A DNA stretch of 64,000 nt from Chrysaora quinquecirrha (taxonomy: Eukaryota; Cnidaria; Scyphozoa; Semaeostomeae; Pelagiidae), in contig JACTAT010000002.1 of NCBI GenBank assembly GCA_014526335.1, positions 3,867,832 to 3,931,831 of the forward strand. The letters are read 5' to 3'. Position numbers and translations under genes: made by a program. This document shows positions 30,400 through 43,000 of this stretch, one piece after another (within the stretch, counting starts at the first letter, position 1; the number at the start of each line of letters is the position of its first letter). The notes beneath the pieces were generated by a model. It searched no databases. It had not been told where the DNA came from and saw only the letters and a list, made by a program, of their open reading frames with translations.

Positions 30400-30747
30400 T
30401 AACAAAATGAAGGACAGTAACATGGCTTTTATATAGCGCCGTTATAACTGGACATATTTAGCAGCGCTTTACAACTATTTACCCCTTAGCTCAGGCCATT
30501 TTTCTTTTTCTATTTTTTGCTATACTTCCTGGGGAGCATGCTATATATCGACTCGCGTCTGTCATACAGACAGCGCTAGGAGGGTTTTTAGGCCTTCATC
30601 ACTAAACCAATTTACACCTTGGTGCGGTGTCACAGAAGGCAAGGTTTCTACACCTTGTTAATTTGTGCTCTCTAGCCTGGATTTGAACCACTGACCTTGA
30701 GCCCAAATGGCGCAAGTGCTAACCACTACGCTATGCTGCTCATGGTC
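30400..30747 (-). repeat. tRNA-derived SINE (copy B)
   Basis: Counterpart of 23425-23775 in segment B, differing only in homopolymer lengths. Confidence 0.7.
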
Positions 30748-30959
30748 TGCCGCCATCTGTTTCTTCAATTGAGTTATCTGCCCTACTGTTTAACAAGCAG
30801 TCAAAATGTCTGTGGTCGGTCGTGTTCTTGGAAATATATTGTTTTGGTTGGGCCAGCAGACGTGATCTAGTTTGTCACTGTATCTTTGCGCTCTGATGCT
30901 AGTCAAATTGAAGTTGCAATCGCCTCAAGAAAGGATCTCTGAGAAATCCGTTTTTCTAG

Positions 30960-31169
30960 GTTGGACAGGCCGGTAAACGTATGTTAAAATTCTTTGACAA
31001 AAGATGGGTGGAAGTTATCAAGAACGAAGGTCAGATCAAGAGACAAGAATCCAAATACATGGGAATGGAAAGCGACAACAGTGAAAACTACGATAATGAT
31101 GATGACGATGATGGCGATGGCGATGGAAATAATAGCAGTGAAATCGACAGCGACGATGCAGAAGTATGA
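30960..31169 (+). pseudogene. Second copy (B) of the BAZ2-like terminal exon
   Basis: Same acceptor, same reading frame and identical 62-residue C-terminal part as 23986-24195. It lies inside duplicated segment B and has no further upstream BAZ2 exons of its own. Either an orphan exon carried by a segmental duplication or, more likely, the same exon assembled twice. Confidence 0.75.
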
Positions 31170-31540
31170 AGGTTAGCTTTCAGTTGTTTTGAAATCTATT
31201 GACAAACGCCGATTTTCGCAATATTGCCCTACGCTGTACGCCTACACGGACGATGAAACTGTTTCCAAGTTGGTAACTATAACTATGCTGGCAGAGACTC
31301 CGTTTTATTAAGTCATTCGACCTTGTCTGGTCTTTGTCAGTTTATGTGATATCTGTTATTGGCTTTAGGCTGAGGTATGACCAAACATTATTTGACAAGC
31401 AAAACGTTTGACCGCTCGGCGAAATTGCTTGCGAAACAAATGTATAAAAGATTAATGTTTGAGCAACAATGTTCTATTCCTTGACCAAGGCAATAGACTT
31501 TATAGTGGGTTCGCTAAACACCAAAATCGGTATGAATTGT

Positions 31541-34500
31541 GCATTTTATGATACAAGCATGAAATTTGGCACAAGTACACAGTTTGATGCGCCAAACAAA
31601 ATGAGAAACAGACCCAACTCAGAAAATGGCCCCGAAAGCTATTTTTAGACTGGGGTACTTGGGCCCAGCCCCCACAGAGTTTTCTTCTATAACTTGGAAA
31701 CTATTTGCGATGCGCAGCCGAAAGTTAGTGCAGTTACTTATTTTAATATGCTTAATACAAGGAATAACAAATCCATTCAAAAAATTCCCCCGAAAGCTAT
31801 TTTTAGACTGGGGTACTTGACCCCAGCCCCAAAACATTTTAGACAGGGCATTTTGGCAACATTCTAGCAAACTGGGTAACGGGAAATTTTAAAGTAGTTT
31901 TGGACTCTTTGGTGGTTGGTGGTCATTTTAAGACTTGAGAACATTCTGGCAAATCAATGGTTGTGACGTCATCAATGACGTAGAAAAGTTACGGTCAGTG
32001 AAAATCTGACTTTTGAATTTTGTGTTTTTAATGATATGGTTAGAAAGAACATCTCAAATGGAGCAAAAAATTATGAAACACCAATTCGATTTGGCTTAAT
32101 ACTCAGAAGTTATTACTATTCGAAATTCGTGTGACGTCATCAAAACGCAAAGCTGATATTTTGAGTCTTAACCGTTTCGTGCATAAATCTTTCTTTTGAT
32201 GTGCTCAGCGTTACTTTTAGGATAAAAGCATCATGTTCTTGATCACGTACGCTAATTTTTGTCATTTCAAACCTTAAATTACGAAGAATGCTCGTAATTT
32301 CAATTGCGATACAGCTAGCGCTCCGAACTATCATGAATGTTGAAAAAGATGCAAAAGAAAACATTTTTGCTTACTTTATCTGAGAATGGTCTTTAATTTG
32401 AATTATGTAGCCGTAAATGTTCGAGAAGACGGCAGACACCTATGTCGATAAGCTGTAGACAAAGGCATAGGCGAAGGCATAGGAATAAGTGTAGGTGTAG
32501 ATGAAGGCATAGGTGTAGGTTAAGGCACAGGTATAGGTATAGGCAAAGACATAGGCGAAGGCATAGGCATAGGCACAGATGTAGATCTAGTTATAGGCAT
32601 TTGTGTAGGCGAAGGCATAGGCACAGGTGTAGACGAAGGCAAAGGCATAGACAAAAGCATAGGAAAAGGTGTATGTGTAGATGAAGGCATTGTTGTAGCC
32701 GAAGGCATAGGCGCAGGTGTAGACGAAGGCAAAGGCATAGCCGAAGGCACAGAAACAGGTGTATGTGTAGGTGAAGGCAAAGGTCTAGGCTAATAGTTTG
32801 CATAGGTATAGGTGTAGGCATAGGCGAAGGCATAGGCACAGGCACCGGCGTAGGTTTAGATGTAGCAAAGGCATAGGCGAAGGCATAGGCACAGGTGTAG
32901 GTGTAGATGAAGGCATAGGTGTAGGCGAAGGCATAGGCACGGATATTGCTTGTTTGGAAACCAGGCTTGGTGGTGGATTGGAGGGGAATTCAAATACTAC
33001 GGTTCATCCGAAACACAGAAAAATCCGTTCACTTTCGTGTTAAAGTACGAAGTGTGCCACTTTTTATCAGTCTTAATAGGCATAATACAGAGATTTATAC
33101 AAGATTACAATAACAGTAATCGATAAGCTATTTGAATTGACTTTTGCAAAGAATTTTGATTACGTTTTTAGAGCTTCAAGGTGAGAGACGCAGTTCGCAA
33201 GTTGTTACGTTGACAAATGTATAACTTTGTAAGTGCGGCTTTGTGGGATGCGTTCTCCAATAATAGCAGAGACGAGCACTGAATGATAATAATAAAAAAA
33301 ACGTAAGAAAAAGGCTAAATAGGATTTATAGGGTAAGTTTGCAGATTCAGATATTATCTGGCTTGTGGCTCCTATTCTGGCACAAATTTTGTTGCCGAAA
33401 TATTGAACTAAAACTGAATCGGTCGATTGGTTTCGCTAAGATTCGCTCCAGTTCATTTCAGCAATCGCAAGTAGCTGGCAAGTGGCTGCGCAATTTCTTC
33501 TTGTCTTTCGCCAATCTTGTCGACTGAAATGGACATACCTTTTGATGATATGGAGTTTCGTCTATGCAATGAAACTCAGCCCTCAATGGCAGTTCCCCCT
33601 CTTTCTTTGAGCATTCTTCCTAACCAAGTGACCACGTATCAAAATGCGGCTGTTCAACTTTTGTAAGCAGTGCCCCTATTTTTGGTATATGATTACCTTG
33701 AGATCCACTTTTTAGTGCTTAGATCTATCTAGCTCAATCATATTAACATTCTCAGAGAAAGTAAGCAGAAAATGTTTTATCTTTTGCATCTTTTTCAATA
33801 TTCATAGTAGTTCGGAACCCTAGCTGCATCGCAATTGAAATTACGAGCATTCTTCGTAATTTAAGGTTTGAAATGACAAAAATTAGCATACGTGACCGAG
33901 AACATGATGCTTTTATCCTAAAAGTAACGCTGAACACATCAAAAGAAAGATTTATGCACGAAACGGTTAAGACTCAAAATATCAGTTTTGCATTTTGATG
34001 ACGTCACACGAATTTCGAATCGTAATAACTTCTGAGTTGGAAACCCTAGAGGGCTACACCCGAGTACCCATTTCTAAAAATAACTTTGGAGGAATTTCGT
34101 TGAATGGATCTGTTGTTTGTGTATTAAGCATACCAAATATGTAACCTTGCTAATTTTCAGTTCTGTATTGTAAATAGTTTCCGAGTTATAGAGGAAAAAT
34201 TTTTAGGGCTGGGGTCAAGTACCCCAATCTAAAAATAGCTTTCGGGGAATTTTTGAGTGGATCTGTTGTTCGTTGTATTAAGCATATTAAAATATGTAAC
34301 TGTACTCATTTTCAGTTCTGTATCGTTAATAGTTTCCGAGTTATAGAAAAAATGTTTTTGGGGATTGGGGTCAAGTACCCCAGTCTAAAAATAGCTTTAG
34401 GGGGAATTTTTTGAATGGATCTGTTTTTCGTTGTATTAAGCATATTAAAATATGTAACTGTACTCATTTTCAGTTGCGTATCGGAAATAGTTTGCAAGTT

Positions 34501-34815
34501 ATAGAAAAAAATATTTTTGGGGCTGGGGTCAAGTACCCCAGTCTAAAAATAGCTTTCGGGGGAATTTTTTTGAATGGATCTGTTTTTCGTTGTATTAAGC
34601 ATATTAAAATATGTAACTGTACTCATTTTCAGTTCTGTATCGTTAATAGTTTTTGAGTTATAGAAGAAAAAGTTTTTGGGGATTGGGGTCAAGTACCCCA
34701 GTCTGAAAATAGCTTTCGGGGCTATTTTCTGAGTTGGGTCTGTTTCTCATTTTGTTTGGCGCATCAAACTCTGTACTTGTGCCAAATTTCATGCTTGTAT
34801 CATAAAGTGCACAAT
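31541..34815. mobile_element. Foldback-like element (copy B)
   Basis: Same structure as 24524-27707: outer inverted ends, two left and about five right modules carrying GGGGTCAAGTACCCC, inner arms around 32100-32360 and 33770-34020, and the hexanucleotide core. Slightly longer because the core array is longer. Confidence 0.7.
32455..32945. repeat. 6-bp minisatellite (B)
   Basis: Same array as 25440-25850 with an additional block of about 65-70 bp, i.e. a length polymorphism between copies. Confidence 0.9.
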
Positions 34816-35799
34816 TTGACTCCTAAGCGATTGCACTATTAAAGCAGTTTGTTGAAATTACTGAAGAGTAATGTTTTCTAGGATAACAATATTACTTGTA
34901 TTGTGAAACCATCAGACTTGAGCCAACAGTTGCTTGTTGTTGTAATTTTGTTGTTGCTTGTTCTTGTGAGCCAAAGATATTTCTGCTAGCTGGGATGCCA
35001 ATGCTTGCTTGAATGCCATATTAAGCAACATCTGGTATTGCTGCTTGCAAATTCATGGTATTGAGAATTTCCACCGTCATTGCTCTGGTGTCTCTTGGAA
35101 GGAAGAGGATGTCGCATTGTTCACTTTGGTAACAAAACTTATATTGAACTTGCTTACGTTTGTGATAGCAAAAGAAAAAGACGTTAATATATATGAAAGG
35201 CAAGGGAATCGTGTTTGTATTATAAACTGTGTGACAAGACTAGTTTACCGTGTGTGCTATATTAAAATGGGGTTTGCGAAAAGGGGAAGTAAGGAAATGA
35301 CAAATAGTAAGTATATTGGCAAGACTGAAATTATATCTTCTTTAGTTCCTAGAAGAAAAATGCCAGCATCTTGCCACAAACCGATAGTTAATTTACTTTC
35401 ATTTCGTTATAGGTAATTTTATTGAGGATCATGTTGGCATTCCCAACACGGAATATTTCAACATCACTCAAATTCCATAAAGTCCCTATTACAGTGACGG
35501 TGTATTACTATATGATCTAACTATTATTCATCCCTCTCGAGTGTACTTTACCTGAGCCATTTCGTTCAGAATTTCGGATACTGGCCTAAATCCCGTTTAA
35601 TGACAGGGTTTTCCAACGAATGCAGCCCAGAATTATTGGCTTTCTGTTTACATAGAAACGGTACTATAGAGAATAACGGTATGACTTAGGAAATGCTGAT
35701 GCAAACGGTATGAAATGATTGAGGTATCGTCTGAAATAAAGGAATCTGGTATGATTCTCCTCAGTGAATCAGAGTTTAATCACTTTATACAATACAATC

Positions 35800-36312
35800 T
35801 TCATGTCATGTTATCTTCATCGCAGTTTCAAGATTATATTCATTTGCATTTTCATTTTATGTCATGTTCATTAGTGTATTCATTCCATACCTTATTTATT
35901 AGTGCCTTTATACCGTACCGTATTCATTAGTGCCTCAATTGCATACTGTATATTCATCAGCGTAATGCATTCATTTCTTACTGTACCCATCAACATCTTA
36001 ACTCGAAACTGTATTCTTTAACATCTTCATTTCATACCGTGCCCAAAGGTCTTAATTTCGTAGCTACTTTATTCATTAACATCTTTACTTAGCCAAATGT
36101 TCGTCAGCGTCTTTATTTTATTCCGTAACTATAAGGGCCTTTATTTCCTACTGTGTTCATTGGCTTCTCAACTTCATTCCGTATTCATTTTCGTCGTCAT
36201 TTCATCCCGTATCTGTCATGCTTTTTTGATACGCTGTTCATTACTATCTTAGTTTCATACCGTATTCATGAGCATCTTCATTGCATTCCGGTTTCATCAG
36301 TGTGTTCATGTT
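35800..36312. repeat. TTCATNCCGTA minisatellite (B)
   Basis: As 28800-29278; unit order and number differ, e.g. an additional CATTTCATACCGTGCCC unit near 36030. Confidence 0.8.
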
Positions 36313-37190
36313 ATACCTCCACGGCAAGCGTTTTCTTTTAAACGAAAGATAGCACGGTCAGATATGGCACCGTTTTCAAAAGGGTATCGCGTATAACTAA
36401 TAGGAAAGGAAAGGCTTTTGTAGAAAAATTCGTTTGATACAGCGTTTTTGGACTGATGTACTAACTTCAAAAACATTGATTTCAAAGAACTGTATTATAG
36501 TGGTTTTTGTATTTAAATTTGGTAATAATACAGAGACTGTTTTGATGATAACTTGTCAGTAGCGATTATTTGTCAAATTTTATGGTTTTTGATTAAAAGA
36601 TTGTATGTAAAATGCTTACTGAAGAGAATGTCCTATGAGTTTTAGAAGTGTTTAATGCTTTCCAAACTGTGGATTTGTTTCTATCTGGGCGTTTAAGTTG
36701 GGCTTTCAAGTAGGATTTTCAAGATCTCTTTTAGTGTCAGAGAATACGATATGATCTACTGTTCCTCGATTAAGCACTCGGGCCACTTTTTCAAAACTCA
36801 TCGTAAAGAGGAGCAGTAAATTGAAAATTTATGAATAAACTAGCGTTCAGACGAAAAGTTGGTTTGCAGCAACTGGCAAAATGTGTCTCTTGATTCATCA
36901 CATCTTGATCTTGCAAAAACAGTTAAATGAGTCTCCATGCAAACATGATGTACATGATGGGCAGCCCATTCTAAAGGGGTGCCTATTCGAGGGAGGACGC
37001 TCATATCAACACCAAGTTAAACGTTCAAATAATTTTGCTTACATGTTGCTTTGATGCAAAGATTACAAATATTGCACTGCAAGGATTTAGAAATGATGCC
37101 TTTGTACAGAGACTGATGATAAAAACAGAAAGTTTATAAAAACTTGTTAGAATTATATAATAGCTCTCCCATTATACGGCGAAGTCAATT
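36313..37190. other. Intergenic DNA between segment B and the GPCR gene
   Basis: No coding signal. A short TATTCGAGGGAGG fragment lies at about 36985. Otherwise unique AT-rich sequence. Confidence 0.5.
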
Positions 37191-37214
37191 TAGTGTTGTA
37201 CGACACTTTTCAAA

Positions 37215-37285
37215 CGCTTTATTTATTTATTTATTTGTTTATTTATTTATTTGTTTGTTTATTTATTTATTTATTTGTTCATTTT
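37215..37285. repeat. (ATTT)n / (GTTT)n microsatellite
   Basis: About 70 bp of ATTT units with GTTT interruptions, downstream of the GPCR gene. Confidence 0.9.
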
Positions 37286-37480
37286 TCCCCAGATTTATTG
37301 ACGTATTGTCCATTTTGGCGTAGCTACGGGGTATGGGGTGCCATACCCTTTCTCCAAAACAATTTCGAGGCTGCTAAAATTCGAGAAATTTTTGGCAATT
37401 TTGAAATTGCCAAAATACGGGAAATTTTTTGCTGTAGAGCATTTTTTTGGCAAAATCGTATGGCTGTTGTTAAGCTTGGT

Positions 37481-37486
37481 TTTATT
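37481..37486 (-). terminator. Poly(A) signal for the GPCR gene
   Basis: AATAAA on the minus strand (TTTATT on plus), 48 nt past the stop codon. Confidence 0.45.
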
Positions 37487-37533
37487 GTACGATTTCATAA
37501 CCTGAGCTCTTATTAATTTCAAATTATTATTTT

Positions 37534-39235
37534 TCATTCTTCTTCAATCTTTTCTAGTGACGAAACCCTTTTCGGTTTCCTTCTCTCGCCTTCTTCAATT
37601 CTATTACAACAACAACAACACGCAACAAAACCTTGCTTCAGTGTCCCCGCTATTTCTCTAAGAGTTTTGCAGTACTCTCCTTGTTGAAAAGCGTAAACAA
37701 AGGGATCCAAAGCTGCATGAAAATATAAAGCCCAGAATGCTATTTGATCCACCAGTGCCATCCACTTTTCCAAAATTTTGAATGTATTTAGTATTACACT
37801 AACAAGTATAGGTGTTCTGAAAAATACAAAAGACGCTATAGCCATAAGAGATACCATTATAATTCGCCGCTGCCCAGTCTCTATGCAACTGTCATCCGTT
37901 GCGATGCTCGCAACTATCCAACCTTTGGCGATCCTCGTATCTGAATCTCGTATTGCGAAAAGAATTGCCGAGTAACAAATTACTAGTAAAACGAATGGGA
38001 AGGCGTAAGCAACGAAGGCCAGTGTCCCGTTATACGAGAAATATTCAATCTTGCCGATGTCTTGATAATGACAGCTGAATATTCGCGTAGAAATTTCGTA
38101 TTTTCCCCAATGAAACATTGGCCCGATTGCTAGTCCAATCGCCATGGTCCAACCCAGAGCCAAGAAGGTAGCGCTCGTCAATCCTGATACGGTGTGCTCT
38201 AGAGGTCCGGTTGCCATAAGGCATTGATATAGGCAAATTGAGGTGATAATGAGTACGCTGGCTGCCATGAATGTTGTGACCATGAAGGACGTCAAAAAGC
38301 AGAAGGTTGATGTGCTTCCCTGAAAATATATATGTTAACAATGTTATTAATGTCGTTTTACGTAAAGGTCATCATCTCCTTATACGATTTGCAGAATGGC
38401 TATATATGGTTAGAGAGTATTAATGGCAATCTGTAGATAATGGCTTCAATTTCTGATCAAGTCAGTTGGCTTGATCTTAGCGGAGTGAGTATTGAGTAGA
38501 TTAGCCTGCTTTCTGCAATTCTTGGCAAAAGGGCATAAGGAATTACAAGGTGCTCATGGGGTGGACTGGCCCAGACCCACTTCATTTAAGCTGAGGCGAA
38601 AGTAGGAGACATGTCGCGCGCGACATTGTATTCGTCGTGTCTCGCAGGGTGGCTAAGCATGCGAGTGACCAGCGAGAAACAAGTCTCCCAAGTCGCGGAG
38701 ATTAGAAATGTTTCTGTTGACTCCCAGAAACATTTGTGTGACAAATTTTGTCTCGCGCTATAAAGTTTCCGAGGTGGCTAAGCTGGGAGGCATTGACGGG
38801 ACATGTCACGTGCCATAATGTCGTGTGCGACATGTCTCTTAGTTTAGCCAGACCTTTAGAAGGGAGGTAACTCAGCCAGACATCTCCGACTCCGAGCAAG
38901 TTAGGAATAGTATGGTTGTCAGTGGGTTTGAAGTGTAAACAGAAAGATAAAAAAAATTGAATGCTATTACAGAACTTATAGATACATATACATAGTAAAA
39001 GTATTTCCAATTCTCTTCTTACTTTGTTCTTGAAAACAATTTGTCCAACAGCGTATGGTATGCATGTACATGACATCCCAATGTCTGCGATAGCCAGATT
39101 GAATAAAAACACATTCAGTGGCCTTTTCAAAGAGCGATTCCAACATATTACAATAATAACAAGTGCGTTGCAGAGGATGGCACACATTGTTACCACAGCC
39201 ATGATAATGCCAATGACTTGAGTTATCAGTAGCAT
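37534..39235 (-). CDS. Class A (rhodopsin-like) G-protein-coupled receptor, orphan
   Basis: Two exons: 39235-39023 and 38319-37534, joined in phase 0 (donor GTAAGA, acceptor TTTTCAG), 332 residues. Seven hydrophobic segments. TM1 starts eight residues from Met, so the N-tail is very short. TM2 has the LAIAD motif. The conserved disulfide cysteines are present (TFCF at the top of TM3, FSCHY in loop 2). TM7 has DPFVY, a normal NPxxY variant. The DRY box at the end of TM3 is replaced by CLY. TM7 has no lysine at the retinal position, so it is not an opsin. The C-tail has five consecutive cysteines, likely palmitoylated, then a charged end. Ligand unknown. The intron contains a family III element. 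Confidence 0.85.
38575..38862. repeat. MITE family III copy
   Basis: In the GPCR intron. AGGAGACATGTCGCGCGCGAC on the left, GTGCGACATGTCTCTTAGTTT on the right, with paired CCTCGGAAACTTTA-type and TCTCCCAAGTCG words inside. Confidence 0.7.
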
Positions 39236-40066
39236 TGTGAATGTTTATTTCAAACTCTCTCGAGCTCGAAAGATACGCTAACTTGTGGTATTTTATAATC
39301 TTCTATTTTCAACAAACGCTGATTGCCCTTGCGAGGTTCTTGAAATAAAGCTTTGATTGAAGCCAGGCTTGACTTAAAAACCAAAGTGTGTTCAAAATTT
39401 GCATAGTTTCTCTAGCTCTTCGTTGTTTGCCTTCCCTTATAAAATGCAATTCATTTTTACGTAGATAAGATGCTTTTAGCATGATTCAATTTGCTTTCGA
39501 AATAACAGGTAGTCTGGGGGTAGTGTGTAAATTTTGAATCAAAAGATAGCTCTTGCAGACGTTGCGAAAGTCTCCCAAAATGAGTTATAACAGTCAAAGT
39601 TAGCTGCGCCAAAAAGTATCGCGTACAAATTGTTGTTTTGAAGTATTTAGATAAGACGATAACCTTAGATTTACACTAAAAATCAAAGTTTTAATAAAAT
39701 CAGCATAAGGCGGCATAAAAATGAATTTTAGCTGGTTGTTGCATTGCTTAGCTTTTGAGTAAGGTAAGAAAGTGTACTCATGCGTGATAATTTTCCGTTG
39801 AAGACACGGAGCCTCGAGCTGGTAAATTATGCTCAAACCGAAGTAGAGGCAATTTGGCCTAGTCCTTTATCTGCCTTTTGAAGAAGATGAGAAGTGAGGT
39901 GTTTTCTTTGCTCCTAATAAAATAGCAAGCAGCATGAAAGTATTTTGTAAAGTATCCAAAATTCGGCGAAAGCTTTTAAAGGGAAAACAAAAAATTCAAG
40001 CTAAACTTCTTTGAACCGACTGAGTATTTTTGAAAATAAGATAAAGTGGGCCAAATCGAACGAATC
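39236..40066. other. Divergent intergenic region between GPCR and OXSM
   Basis: About 830 bp between the two start codons, which face away from each other, so it should contain both promoters. No clear TATA box or conserved element is seen. No repeat family recognised. Confidence 0.5.
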
Positions 40067-43000
40067 ATGTTACCAAATTCTAGAAGATTTTTGACGAAAT
40101 GTGCTCAAAGTATTCCTTCCTGGAAAAGATGTGGACGATTGTACAGAGACTCTATTGGTACAAATTGCTTTTGCACTTCAACTGATGTTAAAAATGAAGG
40201 CAAGAGGAGAGTTGTCTGCACTGGAATAGGTAAATAGTAAATAAAGAAATGAAGCAAACAAATATACATTGTCATCATATTATTTTGGTATCTGCTGGAC
40301 ACCGGACCCCACATTGGAAAGTTTCCATTGCACTTCCGCAGCTGCTAAATTGTTTAACTTAGGGAAACAATAGATCTAAAACAATAGGTTAAGCCAGGGT
40401 GGAATCCATGTGGCCTACACCGGAGAAATCCGGCGTGAAGTTTCGAAAATTTCTGGCGTACTGGCGTGAATCTTTCAGAAATACAATAGAAAGCATTACT
40501 ATTTTCCTAATAGAACAATGGATCTATTGTTTCTATTGGCGTGAAAGCAGTTTTCATTGGCGTAATCTCCGGCGTGGAGGTTACCAAGGCACTTTTGCAA
40601 ATCTGCCAGACAACCACCAAATTTTCCAAACTTGTCTTGGGCCGTCGCCATCCCTCTGTCTGCAATGTTTGCCTCGTGCAAACTCAGACTGGAATTTTTG
40701 CACTCTGGACACTAAGAACTATTGTTATGCAAACAATAGAGCCATTGTTTTCTATTGTTTGATTGCACAGCAAAGTTCTTCTGTGCATACAACAAAGTTT
40801 CCACCCTAGATGCAAACAAAATCAAGCCTATTTCATTTAAGCCCTAAACAAAACTCTAACCCTTTACAACTTATGATTTATGACATTTATCACCCAACTT
40901 CAGTCTAACATGTTCTGATATTCTGGAAAATGAGTTTCTGTCCGATTAGAGAGTTGCGTTAAAAAATAGGTCTGTTGTTTTCCAAGGCTTTCATCCCTCT
41001 ACATGGCAGACTCTCCACTCTGATAAGAATGCTGCATAACTTGCTATTTCAATCCCCATATTAAATGTTAATTTCTATAGAGTAACCTAGAATGACTGTT
41101 TGTATTTTAAGGTTTAGTAACACCAATAGGCTGTGGCACAGATATAGTATGGCAGAGGCTACTTGAAGGCAAATGTGGTGTGTCATTGATAGAGTCAGAG
41201 GGTACGTTTTTCTCCAATTTCAGATTATTACTGACAAGTTTTGGATGAATTTTATAATCAAGTAATTTTTTGCTATCTAAATTATTTGATGTTCTAGATT
41301 ATGCTGGGATTCCTTCAAAAGTAGGTAAGTTTAATTTTATCCATTTATATGTCGAATTTATTCACCTTTTTGAACTCTTATGAATACTGCATAATTAAAA
41401 GGTATGATGAATAAAAAACTGCAACACTATCTTTGTATTTTTCAGCTGCTTTTGTGCCAATAGGAGATGAGCATGGGAAACTCAATGCACTGGATCATGT
41501 TTCAAAGGCTGTAAGTTGTATGTAGCAATCATTGACTCTTGAAAGGCTAAGTTAAGAGTAAATAGACTGAAAGACTTAATTTGTTAGAGTACATTGGAAT
41601 ATAGCCAATTTTTTCGTATTTTTTTTATTGTACGCCTTGGATTACATTTATTTTTCCATCCATTTCCTTGTGGCTTTTAAGGGCGGCTTACTGTACATTG
41701 TTGTATCCAACACATCAAACAATCATATAACACTTTAACTTAAACTGCAAATTTCAAAATATACCAATTCCAATGCATTTGAAGTATCAAAGGTATAGAA
41801 GCCAGGTGTCTGCATGCTTCATGACACCTTAACATACTTTAGATGATCGTTTTTCAAATTTAGAATCTCTGCCTTCAGATGCTGGTCTTGTTAGTGCGGC
41901 TTATAATAGACGGCTGCTTACATTTTTTTCTGAACATCATTTTGTGCAGCTTATATTCAAGAGCAACTTATAAACAAGGGTGGCATACAATCGAAAAATA
42001 TGGTGTGCATGTTTTAAGAACTATAAACTATCAATGATGTCTTTAATTTTTTTATATAGGAGCTACGAAATATTTTACCTGCAACAGTATTTGCACTGGC
42101 AGCAGCAAATGATGCATTGAAAGATGCCAACTGGAAACCAAGTTCACAAGAAGAAAAACAAAGAACAGTCAGTAGAAGTATTATGATTCATAAGTTTAAT
42201 TTAATGCCTCTTAAAACATCTATCCTTTAATGAATTCAAATACAGTAAGTATGTATAAAGGTCAATGTAAACAATATAATTTTTTTAGGGTGTGGCAGTT
42301 GGTTCTGGAATGACAGGTCTAGAAGAAATCGGAAAAACATGGCAAACATTTTATACAAAGGTTAATGCAATTTTGATTCTTTCGTAACAACTTGTTGCTC
42401 TTTAGCAACCAAAGCCACAGATTCACTCTATCATAGACAGAGCTTTGTATCGTTGCGCAAATGATGATAATGAACGTAAACCGAGTTGTGGCGTTCTCTA
42501 AGTTGTGATTATGTCATGAGGATTTCCCAGTACATAAAAATCGTTAGGATAAAAGTAAAAATCGCGTTTTGGCGTTTTTGGTTGGTTTTTGGTAAATTTT
42601 CATTTAAAATATGTTGAAGACCAGCGGAAAATTTATTGCCATGGCGACCCATAGTAACTGTTTGAAAGAACATCGATCGCCATACGTATTTGAGTCTTGT
42701 TGCTTAATTCAAGACTGCTTTAAGTTATAAACTGTATCTTTCAGGGCTACAGAAAAGTCAGTCCGTATTTCGTACCCAAAATCCTCATCAATATGCCTGC
42801 CGGACATATCAGCATACAGCACGGTCTCCAGGTATGTGTTCTTTTCTTAGGGTAAGTAAGGCAAAGGCAAATCCAGGGAGCGCCGAAATCCCTAAATACC
42901 CCAAAAGATCGAAGAAAGAACTTTGCCTTGTTAAATTCGTCGTAGATTCCGCTCACTTATACCCCATCGCTCGCTCAAAATACTCTGAGGCAACAGCAGT

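Larger units (their letters stand above)
30279..36312. repeat. Segmental duplication, copy B (~6.03 kb)
   Basis: Partner of 23300-29278 in direct orientation; both begin TCAGAATAGAGGC and end TCAGTGTGTTCATGTT. B keeps a 39-nt piece of a family I element (about 31465-31504) lost in A, and carries an extra block of the hexanucleotide array (about 32643-32710). Confidence 0.95.

Noticed and set aside
37534..39235. Opsin
   Set aside because: TM7 lacks the retinal-binding lysine; the position reads Tyr.
40399..40809. 136-residue plus-strand open frame as a gene
   Set aside because: Coincides with a short inverted-repeat element in an OXSM intron and has no domain.
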